Source: Lachnospiraceae bacterium (lineage in GTDB: Bacteria; Bacillota; Clostridia; Lachnospirales; Lachnospiraceae). From it: a stretch of DNA of 64,000 bases. The translations under genes and the position numbers were made by a program. The stretch is from assembly GCA_017509985.1 (NCBI GenBank), contig JAFWOE010000050.1, positions 1-64,000 of the forward strand. Direction: 5' to 3'. The notes below the pieces were generated by a model. The model saw nothing but the letters and a program-made list of their open reading frames with translations, was not told the DNA's origin and searched no databases. Shown here piece by piece: positions 25,625 to 33,495 of the stretch (positions within the stretch are counted from its first letter, which is position 1; every line of letters begins with the position of its first letter).

Positions 25625-25966
25625 ATGCATGAACTGGCCATAACGGAAGGAATCATGAACGCCGCGGTACCGGCAGCAGAATCAGCCGGTGCGAAAAAGA
25701 TCCTGGAGATCCGGCTGAAAATAGGCGAACTTTCGGGTGTCCTTCCGGAATATATACAGTATTATTTCAACATCATAAGCAAAGGGACTGTGGCAGAAGG
25801 AGCAAAACTCGTCTCTCAGACGATCCCGGTGCAGATTAAATGCCCGGACTGCGGTTTCGAAGGCCCGATCAACAGGAAAAAGATACGGTGCCCGGACTGC
25901 GGGGGAACACATTTTAAGATCACCGCCGGAAGAGAGTATTTTGTAGACAGTCTCGAAGTGGAATAA
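25625..25966 (+). CDS. hypA: Hydrogenase nickel incorporation protein HypA
   Basis: A 113-residue HypA with the N-terminal nickel site MHELAITEG (His2) and a zinc ribbon CPDC...CPDC near residues 75-95. It delivers nickel to the large subunit together with HypB. It starts 2 nt after the large-subunit stop, so maturation and structural genes are co-translated. Confidence 0.96.
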   Translation: MHELAITEGIMNAAVPAAESAGAKKILEIRLKIGELSGVLPEYIQYYFNIISKGTVAEGAKLVSQTIPVQIKCPDCGFEGPINRKKIRCPDCGGTHFKITAGREYFVDSLEVE

Positions 25967-25994
25967 CAGGCTGTAAAAGAGAAGAGGAGAAACA

Positions 25995-26654
25995 GTGGAG
26001 ATAAAGGTTGTCAAACAGATCCTTGAATGGAACGAGGATGTCAGCCGCGAGGTTTCCGAGACCCTTAAAGATCATAAAGTGATCATGATCAACGTTATGG
26101 GATCCCCAGGAGCCGGCAGGACAAGCCTCATCAAGAGGATCATAAACCGGCTGTCCGGCGAGTACCGGATAGCTGTTATAGAGGGTGATATAGCCGGAAC
26201 CATCGACGCGAAAGCGATCGACGAAATGGGCATTCCGGTCGTTCAGCTGCAGACGGACGGCGCCTGCCATATCGAGGCGATGTCCGTGCAGAACATGCTT
26301 CCGATGTTTGATCTGGACAATATCGATGTGATCCTGGTCGAAAATATCGGAAACCTTGTCTGCCCGGCGGAATTCAATATCGGAGAGGACGTGAGAGTTT
26401 CGATCCTGAGCATTCCGGAAGGCGATGATAAGGTGGAAAAATATCCGCTCATGTTCACGCTGACCGACGCGATCATCCTGAATAAATATGATATGCTGCA
26501 GTATTTTGATTTTGACGAAATGAGGGTCAGAAGAAACGCAGAGGACATAAATCCGGATGCCGAGATCTTTGCGATGTCCGCAAAGGACGGAAATCTGGAA
26601 AATGATTTTATTGAATGGCTTAAGGAAAGGATAAACGAGAAGATCAGGGGGTGA
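25995..26654 (+). CDS. hypB: Hydrogenase nickel-incorporation GTPase HypB, altered Walker A
   Basis: A 219-residue HypB with GACHIEA, ENIGNLVCP (metal-binding Cys) and NKYD (guanine specificity). The P-loop reads GSPGAGRTS, so the Walker A lysine that binds nucleotide phosphates in nearly all P-loop GTPases is arginine (codon AGG). There is no His-rich N-terminal nickel store. The start is GTG 25995 after GAGGAGAAAC. Reduced GTP hydrolysis is expected from this change, but other residues look functional and the gene is otherwise intact in its operon. Confidence 0.92.
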   Translation: MEIKVVKQILEWNEDVSREVSETLKDHKVIMINVMGSPGAGRTSLIKRIINRLSGEYRIAVIEGDIAGTIDAKAIDEMGIPVVQLQTDGACHIEAMSVQNMLPMFDLDNIDVILVENIGNLVCPAEFNIGEDVRVSILSIPEGDDKVEKYPLMFTLTDAIILNKYDMLQYFDFDEMRVRRNAEDINPDAEIFAMSAKDGNLENDFIEWLKERINEKIRG

Positions 26655-26659
26655 TCCTT

Positions 26660-27205
26660 TTGAGGAAGACGACTCTTCCCGCATTCATATCCACACTGGT
26701 GGTATGTTACATTTTCTGGCTGCTCATCACAGGCCAGATCCCGGCCGTGTTCAAGGGAGGCGCTGCTCCGCAGATACTGATTGCGGGCGTGCTTGTGAGC
26801 ATACTGGCGGCTGCCTTTACGGCAAGGTTCTTTATTCACAGCAGAGCTTTTCACCTGTTTAATCCGGTGCGGCTCATTACGCTTCTGTTCTACTGTGTCA
26901 TCATCTTTATGAAAGAGCTGATCAAGGCGAACATCGATGTTGCAAAGAGGGCTCTGAGCCCGAAGCTTCCGGTCAAACCGGGTATTGTAAAAGTCCCGAC
27001 GGAGCTTAAGAGCGATTACGGCCTTTCGATGCTTTCGAATTCGATCACGCTGACACCGGGAACGATCACGATGGACGTGGCGGACGAAGAAGGCGGAACG
27101 AACCTTTACATACACTGGATCGACGTCGGATCGGAAGATCCCAAAGAGGCAGGCGACCAGATAAAGGGAACAATGGAAAACTGGATCAGGAGGATATTTG
27201 AATGA
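26660..27205 (+). CDS. MnhE/MbhA-like membrane subunit
   Basis: About 181 residues with two hydrophobic helices at the N-terminus and another pair near residues 45-85, followed by the family's C-terminal globular part (SNSITLTPGTITMDV, then YIHWIDV). It matches MnhE of Mrp antiporters and MbhA of membrane hydrogenases. I choose TTG 26660 because AGGGGGGTGAT is spaced 5 nt before it; GTG 26651 is the alternative and overlaps the hypB stop. It opens the ion-translocating block of eight genes. Confidence 0.85.
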   Translation: MRKTTLPAFISTLVVCYIFWLLITGQIPAVFKGGAAPQILIAGVLVSILAAAFTARFFIHSRAFHLFNPVRLITLLFYCVIIFMKELIKANIDVAKRALSPKLPVKPGIVKVPTELKSDYGLSMLSNSITLTPGTITMDVADEEGGTNLYIHWIDVGSEDPKEAGDQIKGTMENWIRRIFE

Positions 27206-27456
27206 GTATGTTTATATTTCTTGCTATCTGCTTTGCGGCTCTGGCCCTGATCCTTCTCATAAGGCTTTTCGGAGGCCCTTCGGCGGCAGACAGGGCGGTT
27301 GCCGCTGACGCGATAGAGGTGCTTACGGACATGGCGCTTGTGCTTTTCGCACTCTACAGCGGCAGGAGCATTTATCTGGACATCGCCCTTGTAACAGCAG
27401 TACTCGGATTCATCGGATCCGTACTTATCGGACGCTATCTGGAGGGAAAATTATGA
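27202..27456 (+). CDS. MnhF/MbhB-like membrane subunit
   Basis: An 84-residue three-helix protein matching MrpF/MnhF, with the conserved RLFGGPSAADRAVAADAIEVL segment between helices 1 and 2. It overlaps the genes on both sides by 4 nt, as in Mrp operons. It forms part of the Mrp-like proton/sodium module attached to the hydrogenase. Confidence 0.92.
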   Translation: MSMFIFLAICFAALALILLIRLFGGPSAADRAVAADAIEVLTDMALVLFALYSGRSIYLDIALVTAVLGFIGSVLIGRYLEGKL

Positions 27457-27791
27457 TATATGTGATCTACGCCCTCATTATAGTAAGTCTCTTCTTTGCC
27501 GCTGCCGGAGTAGTGGGCATGCTCCGTATGCCGGATGCGTACTGCAGAATGCAGTCCAGCACAAATGTAGGCACTCTGGGGACACTCGGAGTCATGATAG
27601 CAGCGGTGCTTTACTCGGCGATCTATCTCCACGACGGAGGTATGGCCGTAAAATGCGCAGTGATCGGTATTTTCCTGATCCTTACCAACCCGATCGCGGG
27701 ACATGCTCTTGCCAAGGGCGCATACCATCACGGCGTAAGACTTTCGAAAAAGACGATCATGGACAAGTATGGGGAGGATATGGAAAAATGA
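27453..27791 (+). CDS. MnhG/MbhC-like membrane subunit
   Basis: A 112-residue MrpG/MnhG protein with three helices and the family signature GMLRMPDAYCRMQSSTNVGT near residues 23-42. It overlaps both neighbours by 4 nt. With MnhE and MnhF it forms the small-subunit part of the Mrp-type arm. Confidence 0.93.
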   Translation: MIYVIYALIIVSLFFAAAGVVGMLRMPDAYCRMQSSTNVGTLGTLGVMIAAVLYSAIYLHDGGMAVKCAVIGIFLILTNPIAGHALAKGAYHHGVRLSKKTIMDKYGEDMEK

Positions 27792-28048
27792 TTGATGCTG
27801 TATTTATCCTCAACCTGCTTATAATGGCCGGAGCTGTCCTGACTGCCGCTTATGCGGTTTTCAGCACCAGGATTCTTTCCTCGGTCATTTCGCTTGGAGC
27901 GACAGGTGCATTCATCGCGCTGGAGTTCATCCTCCTGCATGCTCCCGACGTAGCCATCGCCGAGGCAGCCGTAGGCGCGGTGCTTACTACCACGATATTC
28001 ATTATTGCCGTAAGAAAAACGACCAGGAAGGAGGATGAAGAGGAATGA
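27788..28048 (+). CDS. MbhD-like subunit (DUF4040)
   Basis: An 86-residue three-helix protein with the MbhD signature FILLHAPDVAIAEAAVGAVL. In Mrp antiporters this segment is part of the large MrpA subunit; in membrane hydrogenases it is a separate gene, as here. ATG 27788 overlaps the mnhG stop by 4 nt; the longer open frame upstream lies inside mnhG and is not used. The acidic residues in the helices are candidates for the proton path. Confidence 0.9.
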   Translation: MIDAVFILNLLIMAGAVLTAAYAVFSTRILSSVISLGATGAFIALEFILLHAPDVAIAEAAVGAVLTTTIFIIAVRKTTRKEDEEE

Positions 28049-28404
28049 AGAAAAGAAATACGATCGCTTTGATCTCACTCCTGGCCCTGATGGTGTTCGG
28101 ACTTGTGGCAGTCAATTATGCCTATAAGCACGACATGAAGTCGTACGACGGCTCCGATACCGACGTAGTTGCCCTGTATAATGATCCGGAAAACTACGAC
28201 GTATCCGATGCAAAAGGCGTTGCCGATGTCATCGTAAAGGAAAACCTTTCAAAGACCATGGCAGCCAACAACACAGCTGCAGTAGTGTTCGACTTCCGAG
28301 GCTATGATACGCTCGGAGAGTCTTTCATACTTCTTACTGCCATAGCAGGTTCATTCGCAATCCTCGGCAGGCATATCAAGAGAAAGGAAGGTGAGAGCGT
28401 ATGA
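28045..28404 (+). CDS. MbhE-like subunit
   Basis: A 119-residue protein with an N-terminal helix, a polar extracytoplasmic segment of about 60 residues and a C-terminal helix. It has the MbhE/MrpA-C-terminal motif VVFDFRGYDTLGESFILLTA. Separate MbhD and MbhE genes rather than an MrpA fusion mark this as a hydrogenase-type (Mbh) arm, not a free-standing Mrp antiporter. Confidence 0.9.
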   Translation: MKKRNTIALISLLALMVFGLVAVNYAYKHDMKSYDGSDTDVVALYNDPENYDVSDAKGVADVIVKENLSKTMAANNTAAVVFDFRGYDTLGESFILLTAIAGSFAILGRHIKRKEGESV

Positions 28405-28901
28405 AGTTCAAGAGCGGCATCAGACAGCGTGAAGTCATCGTCAAAGGCTCAGCTGACTTTTTCCTTCCGTTTTCTATAGTATTCGGAGTTTATATCATTC
28501 TTTTCGGAACGATATCTCCCGGAGGAGGTTTCCAGGGCGGTGTTATCACGGCGGCCGGAGCGATCCTTCTCTATCTGGGATACGGATACTCGAACGCGAA
28601 GAAGGCCTTAAGCCCGGAAGTGCTCCGTGTCAATGAGGCCTGCGGCGCGACATTATATGTTTTCCTCGGCTTCCTCGGGATAATACTCGGAGCGAATTTT
28701 GCACGCAACGTATTTTTCGACAACGGAAATGTGGGAGACATGATCTCGGCCGGAACCATTACCTTCATGGGATATGCGGTCGGATACAAGGTACTTACAG
28801 GTGTCTCGTTCCTGGTGCTTTTGATGCTTTCGGTTCTGGCGCCCGGCTCGGACGATGACGATTACGGTTTCGAGGAGGAGGCTGAAAATGATTATCATTA
28901 A
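28401..28901 (+). CDS. MnhB/MbhF-like membrane subunit
   Basis: A 166-residue four-helix protein of the MrpB/MnhB family with the conserved GTISPGGGFQGGVITAAGAIL near residues 35-55 and an acidic C-terminal tail (SDDDDYGFEEEAEND). It overlaps mbhE by 4 nt. It lies next to MnhC in the order B-C-D found in Mrp and Mbh operons. Confidence 0.92.
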   Translation: MKFKSGIRQREVIVKGSADFFLPFSIVFGVYIILFGTISPGGGFQGGVITAAGAILLYLGYGYSNAKKALSPEVLRVNEACGATLYVFLGFLGIILGANFARNVFFDNGNVGDMISAGTITFMGYAVGYKVLTGVSFLVLLMLSVLAPGSDDDDYGFEEEAENDYH

Positions 28902-29247
28902 TTTCGTGGTATCCGTTCTGCTCATATTCCTCGGCCTCTACTGCGTCTGCACAAGGAAAAACTTTATCAAGATCGTCATGGGACTGGGAATCGTAGATTA
29001 CGGTGTAAATCTTTTCATAGTAAGTGTAGGCTTTAATGACGGCGGGACCGCTCCGATCTATGCATTATCGGATCTGACGAACGGCGCGGCTTCCCATTTC
29101 TTTGTCGATCCTGTTCCACAGGCACTGACCCTTACGTCGATCGTAATCGGAGCCTGCGTTCAGGCAATGGCGCTTTCCTTTGTCATTATGCTCTACAAGA
29201 GATACCAGACAATCAATGCTGATGAGATAAGGGGGCTTCACGGATGA
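28888..29247 (+). CDS. MnhC/MbhG-like (NuoK-related) membrane subunit
   Basis: A 119-residue three-helix protein homologous to MrpC and NuoK, with LGLYCVCTRKNFIKIVMGLGI and the NuoK-like ALTLTSIVIGACVQAMALS. ATG 28888 follows GAGGAGG, and the frame upstream belongs to mnhB, which overlaps it by 14 nt. It contributes a proton half-channel beside the large antiporter subunit. Confidence 0.9.
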   Translation: MIIINFVVSVLLIFLGLYCVCTRKNFIKIVMGLGIVDYGVNLFIVSVGFNDGGTAPIYALSDLTNGAASHFFVDPVPQALTLTSIVIGACVQAMALSFVIMLYKRYQTINADEIRGLHG

Positions 29248-31154
29248 TGTATGCACATTTTCCCGTTATCGCGGTAATGGGGCTCTTCCTCGGAGCATTC
29301 CTTGTCGAGATTTTCGGTACAAAAAACAAATATATCAGAAATACCATCGTTATGATCTTTGTCCTGCTTGCAGCAGTGCTTACTTTCGCACTGATCAAGC
29401 CGGTAATGGTAAATGGCGAGATCATCACATACTGGATGGGCAGCTGGGAACCGGTAGAAGGCTGGGCCATCGGTATCGGTTATGAAGTAGACGCCCTCGG
29501 GCTGTTCTTCGGACTGTTCTGTGCAGCCACGTTCGTGCTTTCGGCAATCTACTCGTTCCGGTATATGGATTCGGACGACCATCTTGGCCATTACTACACA
29601 CTGTTCCTCATGCTCTGCGGCGGTGTCCTGGGTCTCGTATTTACGGGTGACCTCTTCAATATGTTTATCATGGTAGAGATCATCACCTTCGCTTCGGCGG
29701 CACTGGCAGCATTCAGGAACTATAAATTCGGAGCACTCGAGGCCGGCTTCAAATACCTGGTCATCGGCTCTGTCGGATCTTCCATGATCCTGTTCGGTGT
29801 AGCGCTCATCTATCTTCAGACACATACGCTCAACATCGCACAGATCGGAAACGAAATGGCCGGAAACCTCACACCGGTAACCATTCTGGCACTGGGACTG
29901 CTGATCATGGGCTTTTCTGTCAAGGCCTTTATCTTCCCGTTCCATACCCCGGTTGTGGATTCCTACGCGACCGCTCCGGCACCCATATCCATGATGTTCT
30001 CCGGAACCGTCAACAAGATCGGTGTGCTGGGACTTATCCGTGTACTGTATCAGATGTTCCGTGTAATGGATAAAGAAGCGATGCAGATGACCCTGGTCGT
30101 CATCGGAATGGCTACGATGTTCATAGCGGTCACCTGCGCACTGGCACAGCACAGGCTCAAGAGGCTGCTGGCCTACCACAGCATTTCCCAGGTAGGCTAC
30201 GTTATCATGGCGATCGGCCTTGCGACTCCTCTGGGTGTGACCGGCGGACTTTTCCATGCGATGAACCATACGGTGTTCAAGGGACTGCTGTTCCTCTGCG
30301 CCGGCGCGGTCTTCTACGCAGCCGGAACGACCAATATGGACAAGCTCGGCGGACTTTCCAAGAAGATGCCCCTCACCTGCGCATGCTTTATCGTCGGCGC
30401 TTTCGCGATCTCGGGCATTCCGCCGTTCAACGGCTTTGCGTCAAAATGGATGATTTATCTTGCCGCGTACAACAAAGGCATGGAGACGGGCAACTTCCTT
30501 TATATCGCAGCCACTATCGTTGCCGTGGTAACATCGGTTATGACGCTGGCTTCCTTCATTAAAGTCACACAGACGGTATTCTTCGGACAGCTTAAAGCGA
30601 CAAATGATTATATCAGGGATGTGCCGCTTTCCATGAGGATACCGATGTGGATCGGCTCGGCTCTCTGCATATTCTTAGGCGTAGGATACAATTTCGTCAA
30701 TAAGACGATCCTGAATCCGGCTATGAATGCCGCGTTCTCGGCAGAACGGTATTTCGATGTCATGATGGGCGACCCGGCAGCTGCTTCCGCCGGCACAAAC
30801 TACACAATAAACCTGTCTGTCTGGAATCCGATCCTCTGGCTCGTACTTTTCGCTATCGTATTTGCCGCTGTGGCAATAGCGATCATCACTACGAAGAAGA
30901 CGGTCGGCAAGGTCATGCTTTCCGGTTCCGACAATCAGGATCCCGATGGAAAATATGCGGTATTCTTCAGCGGTGAGAGATCACAGTATTCCCACGTTGT
31001 CGGCAGCGACATGTTCTGGGGATTCCGGAAGAACTTCAGCAAATACTTTGATGTATTTCATAAGTTCCACAACGGAAATGTAAACGATTACGCCACCTAC
31101 TGTGTTGTCGGCGGAATCATCATTACGATAATCGTATTCATATTTGTGAGATAG
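29244..31154 (+). CDS. Proton-conducting antiporter-like subunit (MnhD/MbhH), possibly fused to MbhI
   Basis: A 636-residue membrane protein homologous to NuoN/M/L and MrpD. The core (about residues 1-500) has the key lysine helices and AFIFPFHTPVVDSYATAPAPIS, AYHSISQVGYVIMAIGL and HAMNHTVFKGLLFLCAGAV. The usual MbhH is about 500 residues; the extra 130 or so carry a helix (NPILWLVLFAIVFAAVAIAI), a polar stretch and a final helix at the C-terminus. In Mbh complexes a separate MbhI bridges the antiporter and NuoH-like parts, and no separate mbhI is present, so the tail may be MbhI fused on. That is inference from size and layout. Confidence 0.9.
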   Translation: MMYAHFPVIAVMGLFLGAFLVEIFGTKNKYIRNTIVMIFVLLAAVLTFALIKPVMVNGEIITYWMGSWEPVEGWAIGIGYEVDALGLFFGLFCAATFVLSAIYSFRYMDSDDHLGHYYTLFLMLCGGVLGLVFTGDLFNMFIMVEIITFASAALAAFRNYKFGALEAGFKYLVIGSVGSSMILFGVALIYLQTHTLNIAQIGNEMAGNLTPVTILALGLLIMGFSVKAFIFPFHTPVVDSYATAPAPISMMFSGTVNKIGVLGLIRVLYQMFRVMDKEAMQMTLVVIGMATMFIAVTCALAQHRLKRLLAYHSISQVGYVIMAIGLATPLGVTGGLFHAMNHTVFKGLLFLCAGAVFYAAGTTNMDKLGGLSKKMPLTCACFIVGAFAISGIPPFNGFASKWMIYLAAYNKGMETGNFLYIAATIVAVVTSVMTLASFIKVTQTVFFGQLKATNDYIRDVPLSMRIPMWIGSALCIFLGVGYNFVNKTILNPAMNAAFSAERYFDVMMGDPAAASAGTNYTINLSVWNPILWLVLFAIVFAAVAIAIITTKKTVGKVMLSGSDNQDPDGKYAVFFSGERSQYSHVVGSDMFWGFRKNFSKYFDVFHKFHNGNVNDYATYCVVGGIIITIIVFIFVR

Positions 31155-31167
31155 GAGGTGTGAGAAA

Positions 31168-32118
31168 ATGATTGTTTTGACAACTATACTGCAAATATTG
31201 ATTTTCCCGGGCTTCCTGTTCGCCTCCTTTATAGGACTGCTCCTGGCCGGCATAGACAGAAAGGTCCTGGCCCGCATGCAGCATCGTATCGGACCGCCGA
31301 TCATCCAGCCCATGTATGATTTCTTCAAGCTCTGCGGAAAAGAGACGATCGTACCGGCAGCGGCCAACAGGCACGTATACATGCTGGCACCGTGGGCTTC
31401 CCTTTGCAGCCTGATCGTCATGTGCCTGTTCATCCCGGTCGGCGGACTGACCTTCTTCTCCGGCAATGCGGACCTTATCATAATCATCTACCTGCTCACG
31501 ATCCCGGCTGTCTGCCTGATCATCGGCGGATCGTCTTCGGGCTCGCCGTACGCGGCAGTAGGTATTTCAAGGGAAATGGTAACGATGATCGCCTATGAGC
31601 TTCCGCTCATCATCGTATTCCTGGCTATTGCGAGGGTCGTAGGCAGAGGAGAACTGGTTTTCTCCATCAAAACGGTTGCGGAATATCAGATTGCAAACGG
31701 TGCTCTGGTCTCGCACATCGCGCTTATACCGGCAGCGATCGCCTTCCTGCTTATCATTCCTGCGGAAGTAGGCACCCAGCCTTTCGATACGGCAGAAGCG
31801 GAGACAGAGATCTGCGAAGGACCTCTCGTAGAATACAGCGGCAAACCGCTTGCGTTGTTCAAGCTGAATTCATCGCTGAAGATGTTCATAATGTCGGCGC
31901 TCTTCACAACACTGTTCATCGGTGTGGTATACACCGGGAACGTCATCGCGGATGTTGTCATCTTCGTCGCAATCTGCTGCCTGGTAACGATCATCTGCAT
32001 GACTCTAGTCCATGCGGTAACAGCAAGACTGAAGATCGAACATCTTTTCAAGTTTTACTGGACCGTTGTGGCAGGGATCGCTCTGGTGAGCCTTATCCTT
32101 GTCTGGGCAGGCTTATAA
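31168..32118 (+). CDS. NuoH-like membrane anchor subunit (MbhM/EchB)
   Basis: A 316-residue protein with about eight helices homologous to NuoH and HyfC/EchB. It has GIDRKVLARMQHRIGPP in the first cytoplasmic loop and PFDTAEAETEICEGPLVEYSG, the usual NuoH signature next to the catalytic arm. It connects the hydrogenase module to the antiporter module. AGGAGGTG precedes ATG 31168. Length and motifs are normal. Confidence 0.94.
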   Translation: MIVLTTILQILIFPGFLFASFIGLLLAGIDRKVLARMQHRIGPPIIQPMYDFFKLCGKETIVPAAANRHVYMLAPWASLCSLIVMCLFIPVGGLTFFSGNADLIIIIYLLTIPAVCLIIGGSSSGSPYAAVGISREMVTMIAYELPLIIVFLAIARVVGRGELVFSIKTVAEYQIANGALVSHIALIPAAIAFLLIIPAEVGTQPFDTAEAETEICEGPLVEYSGKPLALFKLNSSLKMFIMSALFTTLFIGVVYTGNVIADVVIFVAICCLVTIICMTLVHAVTARLKIEHLFKFYWTVVAGIALVSLILVWAGL

Positions 32119-32137
32119 TACAGGGGGTGATAATCGA

Positions 32138-32590
32138 ATGAGCGTATTAAGTAAAATAATAGCCGACAGTGCTTCAAAATCTCCGTGGATCTATCATATC
32201 AATACAGGATCCTGCAATGGCTGCGATATCGAGCTGGTAGCGGTCCTTACGCCGCGGTACGACGCGGAACGGTTCGGCTTCAAGCTTACCGGCAGTCCGA
32301 GACACGCTGATATCGTTGTTGTTTCCGGACCCATAACCACACAGTCGGAAGAAAGACTGAAGAGAACGCTGGAACAGGTCCCGGAGCCCAAGTGCGTGGT
32401 TTCCTTGGGATCCTGCCCCCAGTCCGGCAATGTTTTCAAGGGAAGCTATTCCATTGAAGGTCCGCTGGAAAAATATGTACATGTAGACGTAACGGTTGCG
32501 GGATGCACTCCCAAACCGGAAGCGGTAATCGAAGGCCTTTACAAAGCGGCCGGGATATTAAAAAAGAAGAGGGAGGCGATGAAGAAATGA
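32138..32590 (+). CDS. NiFe hydrogenase small subunit, NuoB-like (MbhJ/EchC)
   Basis: A 150-residue small subunit with the proximal [4Fe-4S] ligands CNGCDIE (residues 27-33), SLGSCPQSGNVF and VAGCTPKPEAVIEGL. It passes electrons from the polyferredoxin to the Ni-Fe site. ATG 32138 follows GGGGGTGATAATC and gives the normal N-terminus; the frame is open 39 nt further upstream into the preceding gene. It is separated from the large subunit by twelve genes, an unusual rearrangement for this family. Confidence 0.94.
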   Translation: MSVLSKIIADSASKSPWIYHINTGSCNGCDIELVAVLTPRYDAERFGFKLTGSPRHADIVVVSGPITTQSEERLKRTLEQVPEPKCVVSLGSCPQSGNVFKGSYSIEGPLEKYVHVDVTVAGCTPKPEAVIEGLYKAAGILKKKREAMKK

Positions 32591-33327
32591 TGTTTCCCTA
32601 TTTACCGTTAGCCATCAGGAATTTTTTCACCAGGCCGAGCACGGTTCAGTTTCCGAAGGTGCCCGTCGAGGCAAAGAAAAACTACAGAGGCTGGCTGGCC
32701 TATGATCCGGAAAAGTGTGTGAACTGCGGCATGTGCATAAAGGTGTGCTCTCCTTCCGCCATTACACGTACGGTAGAACCGGTGGAAGGCGGAGAAAAGA
32801 TAACCTATGAGTTCAACATGACTTCCTGTACTTTCTGCGCGACCTGTGTGGACTTCTGTTCTACAAAAGCCATACATATGACAGAAAACTATCATATGGT
32901 ATCCGAGGATCCGAAAGATCTTGTCACCGTCGGTTCCAGGATCAAGGAAACAAAGAACAAGAACAAAAAGCTTACCTGCGGCGATGCCTGCGTATTCTGT
33001 ACGCTTTGCGCAAAGAACTGTCCGGAGGAAGCGATCACCGTCGATCGGGCAGAGAAAAAATGGGAAGTTGACCACAGCGCATGCGTAAAATGCGGTATCT
33101 GCGTTGAAAAGTGCCCGAAGAAATGTCTTTCCTTTGAAGAACCGGCAGAAGAAAAGCTTACCTGCGGCGATGACTGTGTGTTCTGTACATTGTGCGCAAA
33201 GAACTGCCCGCAGGATGCCATTACGGTAGACAGAGCAGAGAAAAAATGGGAAGTTGACCACAGTGCATGCGTAAAATGCGGAATTTGTGTTGACAAATGC
33301 CCGAAGAAATGTCTATCATTTCAGTAA
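32587..33327 (+). CDS. Polyferredoxin subunit with six [4Fe-4S] motifs (NuoI/MbhN-like)
   Basis: A 246-residue protein. The first half is a NuoI/MbhN-like ferredoxin with two clusters (CVNCGMCIKVC and CTFCATCVDFC). The second half is a direct repeat of a 62-residue two-cluster unit: CGDACVFCTLCAKNCP...CVKCGICVEKCP, then CGDDCVFCTLCAKNCP...CVKCGICVDKCP. The total is six clusters instead of the usual two. The repeats (32967-33152 and 33153-33327) are nearly identical in DNA, so the duplication is recent or kept uniform by conversion. It should form a longer wire from ferredoxin to the small subunit. It is the last gene of the hydrogenase operon. Confidence 0.93.
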   Translation: MMFPYLPLAIRNFFTRPSTVQFPKVPVEAKKNYRGWLAYDPEKCVNCGMCIKVCSPSAITRTVEPVEGGEKITYEFNMTSCTFCATCVDFCSTKAIHMTENYHMVSEDPKDLVTVGSRIKETKNKNKKLTCGDACVFCTLCAKNCPEEAITVDRAEKKWEVDHSACVKCGICVEKCPKKCLSFEEPAEEKLTCGDDCVFCTLCAKNCPQDAITVDRAEKKWEVDHSACVKCGICVDKCPKKCLSFQ

Positions 33328-33348
33328 ATGATCAGGCAGTGTTCTTAG

Positions 33349-33377
33349 AAGGAGGCTGTTGAACAGCCTCCTTTTAG
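33349..33377 (+). terminator. Rho-independent terminator of the hydrogenase operon
   Basis: AAGGAGGCTGTT-G-AACAGCCTCCTT is a 12-bp perfect inverted repeat followed by a short T run, 22 nt after the polyferredoxin stop. Confidence 0.88.
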
Positions 33378-33495
33378 ATTTCCTTTAACGGTTTATTACA
33401 GCACTGCGTTGATGCATTGGCTTCCGGATATTGAAAATGAAAAGCGATCCGGGACTTATGTCTTTTTCAAACAGAGAGAGGAGCATAGTATAGTT

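Noticed and set aside
33409-33495. Longer N-terminus for the NhaC protein
   Set aside because: No RBS precedes 33409 and the extra residues do not look like a signal or domain.
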